Shown here piece by piece: positions 1 through 64,000 of a DNA stretch of 64,000 bases (position 1 is its first letter; every line of letters starts with the position of its first letter). The DNA is from Amorphochlora amoebiformis. Lineage: Eukaryota; Cercozoa; Chlorarachniophyceae. The position numbers and the translations under genes were made by a program. The stretch is taken from positions 1,612,001 through 1,676,000 of the forward strand of contig BAAHQB010000005.1 in NCBI GenBank assembly GCA_054601695.1. The letters run 5' to 3'. The notes under the pieces were generated by a model. The model saw only the letters and a list, made by a program, of their open reading frames with translations, was not told the DNA's origin and searched no databases.

Positions 1-63469
<63,469 letters not shown>

Positions 63470-63485
63470 GTCAGAAAACACAACA

Positions 63486-64000
63486 CATATCTATTAGTCT
63501 AATACTTCTATAAGCCTAATAGTTCTGTATCTATTAGTCTAATAGTTCTATATCTATTAGCCTAATACTTCTATATCTATTAGTCTAATAGTTCTGTATC
63601 TATTAGTCTAATAGTTCTGTATCTATTACTCTAATAGTTCTGTATCTATTAGTCTAATAGTTCTGTATCTATTAGTCTAATAGTTCTATATCTATTAGCC
63701 TAATACTTCTATATCTATTAGTCTAATAGTTCTGTATCTATTAGTCTAATAGTTCTGTATCTATTAGTCTAATAGTTCTGTATCTATTAGTCTAATAGTT
63801 CTATATCTATTAGTCTAATAGTTCTGTATCTATTAGTCTAATACTTCTGTATCTATTAGTCTAATAGTTCTGTATCTATTAGTCTAATACTTCTATATCT
63901 ATTAGTCTAATAGTTCTGTATCTATTAGTCTAATAGTTCTGTATCTATTAGTCTAATAGTTCTGTATCTATTAGTCTAATAGTTCTGTATCTATTAGTCT
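63486..64000. repeat. Minisatellite, 23 bp, about 22 copies, reaching the window end
   Basis: Unit: CTATTAGTCTAATAGTTCTGTAT with the inner palindrome CTATTAGTCTAATAG. Variants: GTTCTATAT, ACTTCTATAT, TTACTCTAAT. It begins about 17 bp after the donor of exon 63406, so it is intronic if that exon is right. It continues past the window. Confidence 0.95.

Overview
The window is eukaryotic nuclear DNA, very AT-rich, most of it (TA)n microsatellite with smaller amounts of (CA/TG)n, (CT/GA)n and TTAGGG-type telomere-like repeat (mostly written CCCTAA on the + strand). The open frames made of Ile/Tyr/Thr/His runs are translated microsatellite and are not genes. Only GT-AG introns, tiny exons and animal/protist-type domains are seen. 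The species cannot be named from the sequence; a protist or other intron-rich lineage with TTAGGG telomere repeats is the most that can be said.

Read on the + strand, the islands of ordinary sequence between the microsatellites are short exons bounded by AG and GT. I chained them by hand. About 128 exons (111 ordinary plus 17 in a tandem array; about 7.0 kb of coding sequence, roughly 11% of the window) join in a single reading frame with matching intron phase at every junction from base 1 to base 63469. I infer one giant gene that starts upstream of the window and continues past its end. No second gene, tRNA, rRNA or minus-strand gene is supported.

Layout of the inferred protein. (1) 1-11252: an extracellular beta-propeller-like region with SBBP-type repeats. 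(2) 11772-16934: a Thr/Pro-rich mucin-like stalk, most of it from a tandem array of about 230-bp units, each carrying one 39-nt micro-exon. (3) 17322-33564: a REJ (receptor for egg jelly) region ending in the polycystin-1-like 'PPSGGTC...CEDWED...PIEYRF' part. (4) 34210-41680: a GAIN-type domain ending in a GPS autoproteolysis motif with HLT at the expected cleavage position. (5) 42571-44804: TM1 and a basic cytoplasmic linker, with no PLAT domain recognised where polycystin-1 proteins carry one. (6) 45358-47698: TM2, TM3 and one more hydrophobic stretch. (7) 47849-57246: a long charged cytoplasmic loop built partly from duplicated small exons. (8) 58211-63469: TM4-TM5 and the start of the following region. 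The channel core would lie downstream of the window. The whole reads as a polycystin-1/REJ-family membrane receptor with an unusual propeller-plus-mucin N-terminus.

The introns hold the repeats: (TA)n blocks, minisatellites, telomere-like repeats with a recurrent companion motif, tRNA-like (SINE-type) fragments, a dispersed repeat, and many truncated 'echo' copies of neighbouring exons together with their splice sites. All splice calls are by eye; RNA data would be needed to fix individual boundaries.
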